A DNA stretch of 6,676 bases, taken from NCBI GenBank assembly GCA_026389735.1, contig JAPLHH010000023.1, positions 1-6,676 on the forward strand. The letters are read 5' to 3'. A model generated the notes under the pieces. It saw only the letters and a list, made by a program, of their open reading frames with translations. It searched no databases and was not told the DNA's origin. Positions 6,019 to 6,676 of this stretch are shown here, piece by piece (the first letter of the stretch is position 1; each line of letters opens with the position of its first letter). Made by a program: the position numbers and the translations under genes. The DNA is from Chloroflexota bacterium (GTDB lineage: Bacteria; Chloroflexota; Dehalococcoidia; GIF9; UBA5620).

Positions 6019-6676
6019 ATATCATCTCCTGGATGGTGTTTGCGTGTCATCCTGAGCGATAGCGAAGGATCTCTAGCCTGTTTGCGGGGTTTATTCTGAG
6101 AGAGATTCTTCGGTCGCTCCGCTTCCTCAGAATGACAGGAAGCGGAGGGCTCAGAATGATAGAAGGCGAGGGGTTCAGAGTGACTGGCGGGATTATTAGA
6201 TGACTTGTCTCCTGTAACAAGGTCGAGGAAATATCTGTGGAATCTCAAATCATCGGTCAGCTCCGGATGGAAGGCGCAGGCGAGCAGCTTGCCTTGTCTG
6301 ACGGCCACCGGTCTGCCGTTTAATTGACATAATATCTCAACACCGCGTTTGGCTTTTTCGATTATCGGAGCTCGGATGAAGATGCCGTGGAAAATCCCGT
6401 TGCCCAGGGGGGGTATCTGCAGGTCGGCCTCAAAGCTGTCCACCTGTCTGCCGAAGGCATTGCGTTCTACCTCGATATCCATGACGCCGATGGGCTCCAT
6501 CTCTAGATCGGGTACTTTCTTTGCCAGAAGTACCAGGCCGGCGCAGGTCCCAAAAATGGGGAAGCCTCGCTTGGCGAGTTTGCGTATCGGCTCAATCAGA
6601 CCATAGTCAGACAGCAGTTTGCTGATGGTAGTGCTCTCTCCCCCCGGGATTATCAGTGCGTCCAGGCCATCGAGTT
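6006..6676 (-). CDS. pdxT: Pyridoxal 5'-phosphate synthase glutaminase subunit PdxT, 5' end outside window, with extended C-terminus
   Basis: PdxT hydrolyses glutamine and channels ammonia to PdxS, which builds pyridoxal phosphate from a pentose phosphate and glyceraldehyde 3-phosphate. The frame is open to the right edge, so about 222 C-terminal residues are visible. Numbering from the first full codon, GGEST is at 11-15, the nucleophile C44 is in FGTCAGL, RNAFGRQVDSFEA is at 71-83, FHGIFIRAP is at 95-103, and the catalytic H136 and E138 are in FHPELTDD. These are all the diagnostic class-I amidotransferase and PdxT blocks. Normal PdxT ends soon after the RFHRYFL block (here about 144-150). 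This copy continues about 65 residues through translated repeat DNA, including three eight-residue HSE repeats and a basic RDPSLSLRMTRK stretch, and stops 13 bp inside the ATPase gene. The extension is probably repeat-derived and dispensable. pdxS would be expected just upstream, beyond the window. Confidence 0.95.
   Translation of the reverse strand, partial: LDGLDALIIPGGESTTISKLLSDYGLIEPIRKLAKRGFPIFGTCAGLVLLAKKVPDLEMEPIGVMDIEVERNAFGRQVDSFEADLQIPPLGNGIFHGIFIRAPIIEKAKRGVEILCQLNGRPVAVRQGKLLACAFHPELTDDLRFHRYFLDLVTGDKSSNNPASHSEPLAFYHSEPSASCHSEEAERPKNLSQNKPRKQARDPSLSLRMTRKHHPGDDICKR
6026..6030 (-). promoter_or_regulatory. Shine-Dalgarno sequence fixing the TTG start of the ATPase gene
   Basis: AGGAG on the minus strand (6030-6026) lies seven nt before the TTG at 6018-6016, an ideal distance. 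It is within the last codons of pdxT. No in-frame ATG with comparable support exists nearby, so this site decides the start. Confidence 0.8.
6045..6137. repeat. Dispersed 93-bp inverted-repeat element inside the 3' end of pdxT
   Basis: TGTCATCCTGAG (6045-6056) and CTCAGAATGACA (6126-6137) are inverted repeats with one mismatch. Moving inward, GCGATAGCGAAGGATCTCT (6056-6074) matches imperfectly the reverse complement of AGAGATTCTTCGGTCGCT (6101-6118). The TGTCATCCTGAGCGA / GAAGGATCTC wording is, from memory, a very widespread short repeat in bacterial genomes. It has no transposase. Here it is read as coding sequence, giving the C-terminal part of the PdxT extension. Confidence 0.8.
6126..6191. 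repeat. Degenerate 24-bp tandem array next to the inverted-repeat element
   Basis: Units begin at 6126 (CTCAGAATGACAGGAAGCGG), 6150 (CTCAGAATGATAGAAGGCGA) and 6174 (TTCAGAGTGACTGGCGGG, shorter). The first two are 24 bp long and differ at a few positions. The array grows out of the terminal arm of the 6045-6137 inverted repeat. Because 24 bp is eight codons, the pdxT frame is kept, and minus-strand translation gives HSEPLAFY, HSEPSASC and HSEEAERP. Confidence 0.72.

Noticed and set aside
6006..6500. A complete short gene starting at the ATG at 6500
   Set aside because: The frame continues upstream without a stop to the window edge and contains the PdxT GGEST and GTCAGL motifs, so 6500 is an internal methionine.

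Overview
The window is about 6.7 kb of bacterial chromosome. It holds a dense minus-strand cluster of conserved housekeeping genes, followed downstream on the same strand by a riboswitch-controlled metal exporter, and one small plus-strand gene at the left edge. Protein character suggests Chloroflexota, perhaps a Dehalococcoidia-like lineage: an R3H-type AAA ATPase lies between pdxT and tmk, TTG and GTG starts are frequent, and short palindromic repeats are scattered between genes. This placement rests on recalled family resemblance and was not tested.

Reading the minus strand in transcription order (right to left): pdxT (6676 to 6006, 5' end outside the window), an R3H-domain ATPase related to Ycf45/SpoIIIAA (6018-4522), tmk (4405-3767), mnmA (3774-2710), rnhB (2729-2070) and yraN (1981-1622). 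pdxT/ATPase, tmk/mnmA and mnmA/rnhB overlap by 8-20 bp, as expected for translationally coupled operon genes. Gaps of 116 bp (ATPase-tmk) and 88 bp (rnhB-yraN) each contain a short inverted repeat. The products serve vitamin B6 synthesis, dTTP supply, tRNA wobble-uridine thiolation and removal of RNA from DNA. No single pathway links them.

After yraN comes a separate unit. It has a consensus sigma-70-type promoter (TTGACA, 17 nt, TATAAT; 1542-1514), a transcript start near 1507, a NiCo (czcD-class) metal-sensing riboswitch (1506-1419), and an intrinsic terminator (1437-1402) that shares bases with the aptamer. The cation diffusion facilitator gene follows (1391-405). The layout predicts that metal binding stabilises the aptamer, blocks the terminator and turns on an efflux pump. 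The pump has an unusual C-terminal tail with four cysteines at exact four-residue spacing.

The plus-strand gene at 106-324 encodes a 72-residue two-helix membrane protein of unknown function behind a strong Shine-Dalgarno sequence. It converges on the exporter gene.

Three kinds of dispersed palindromic repeat are present (2019-2038, 4445-4504, 6045-6137). The last, with an adjacent 24-bp tandem array, is read as coding sequence and gives PdxT a foreign-looking C-terminal extension of about 65 residues that runs into the start of the ATPase gene.
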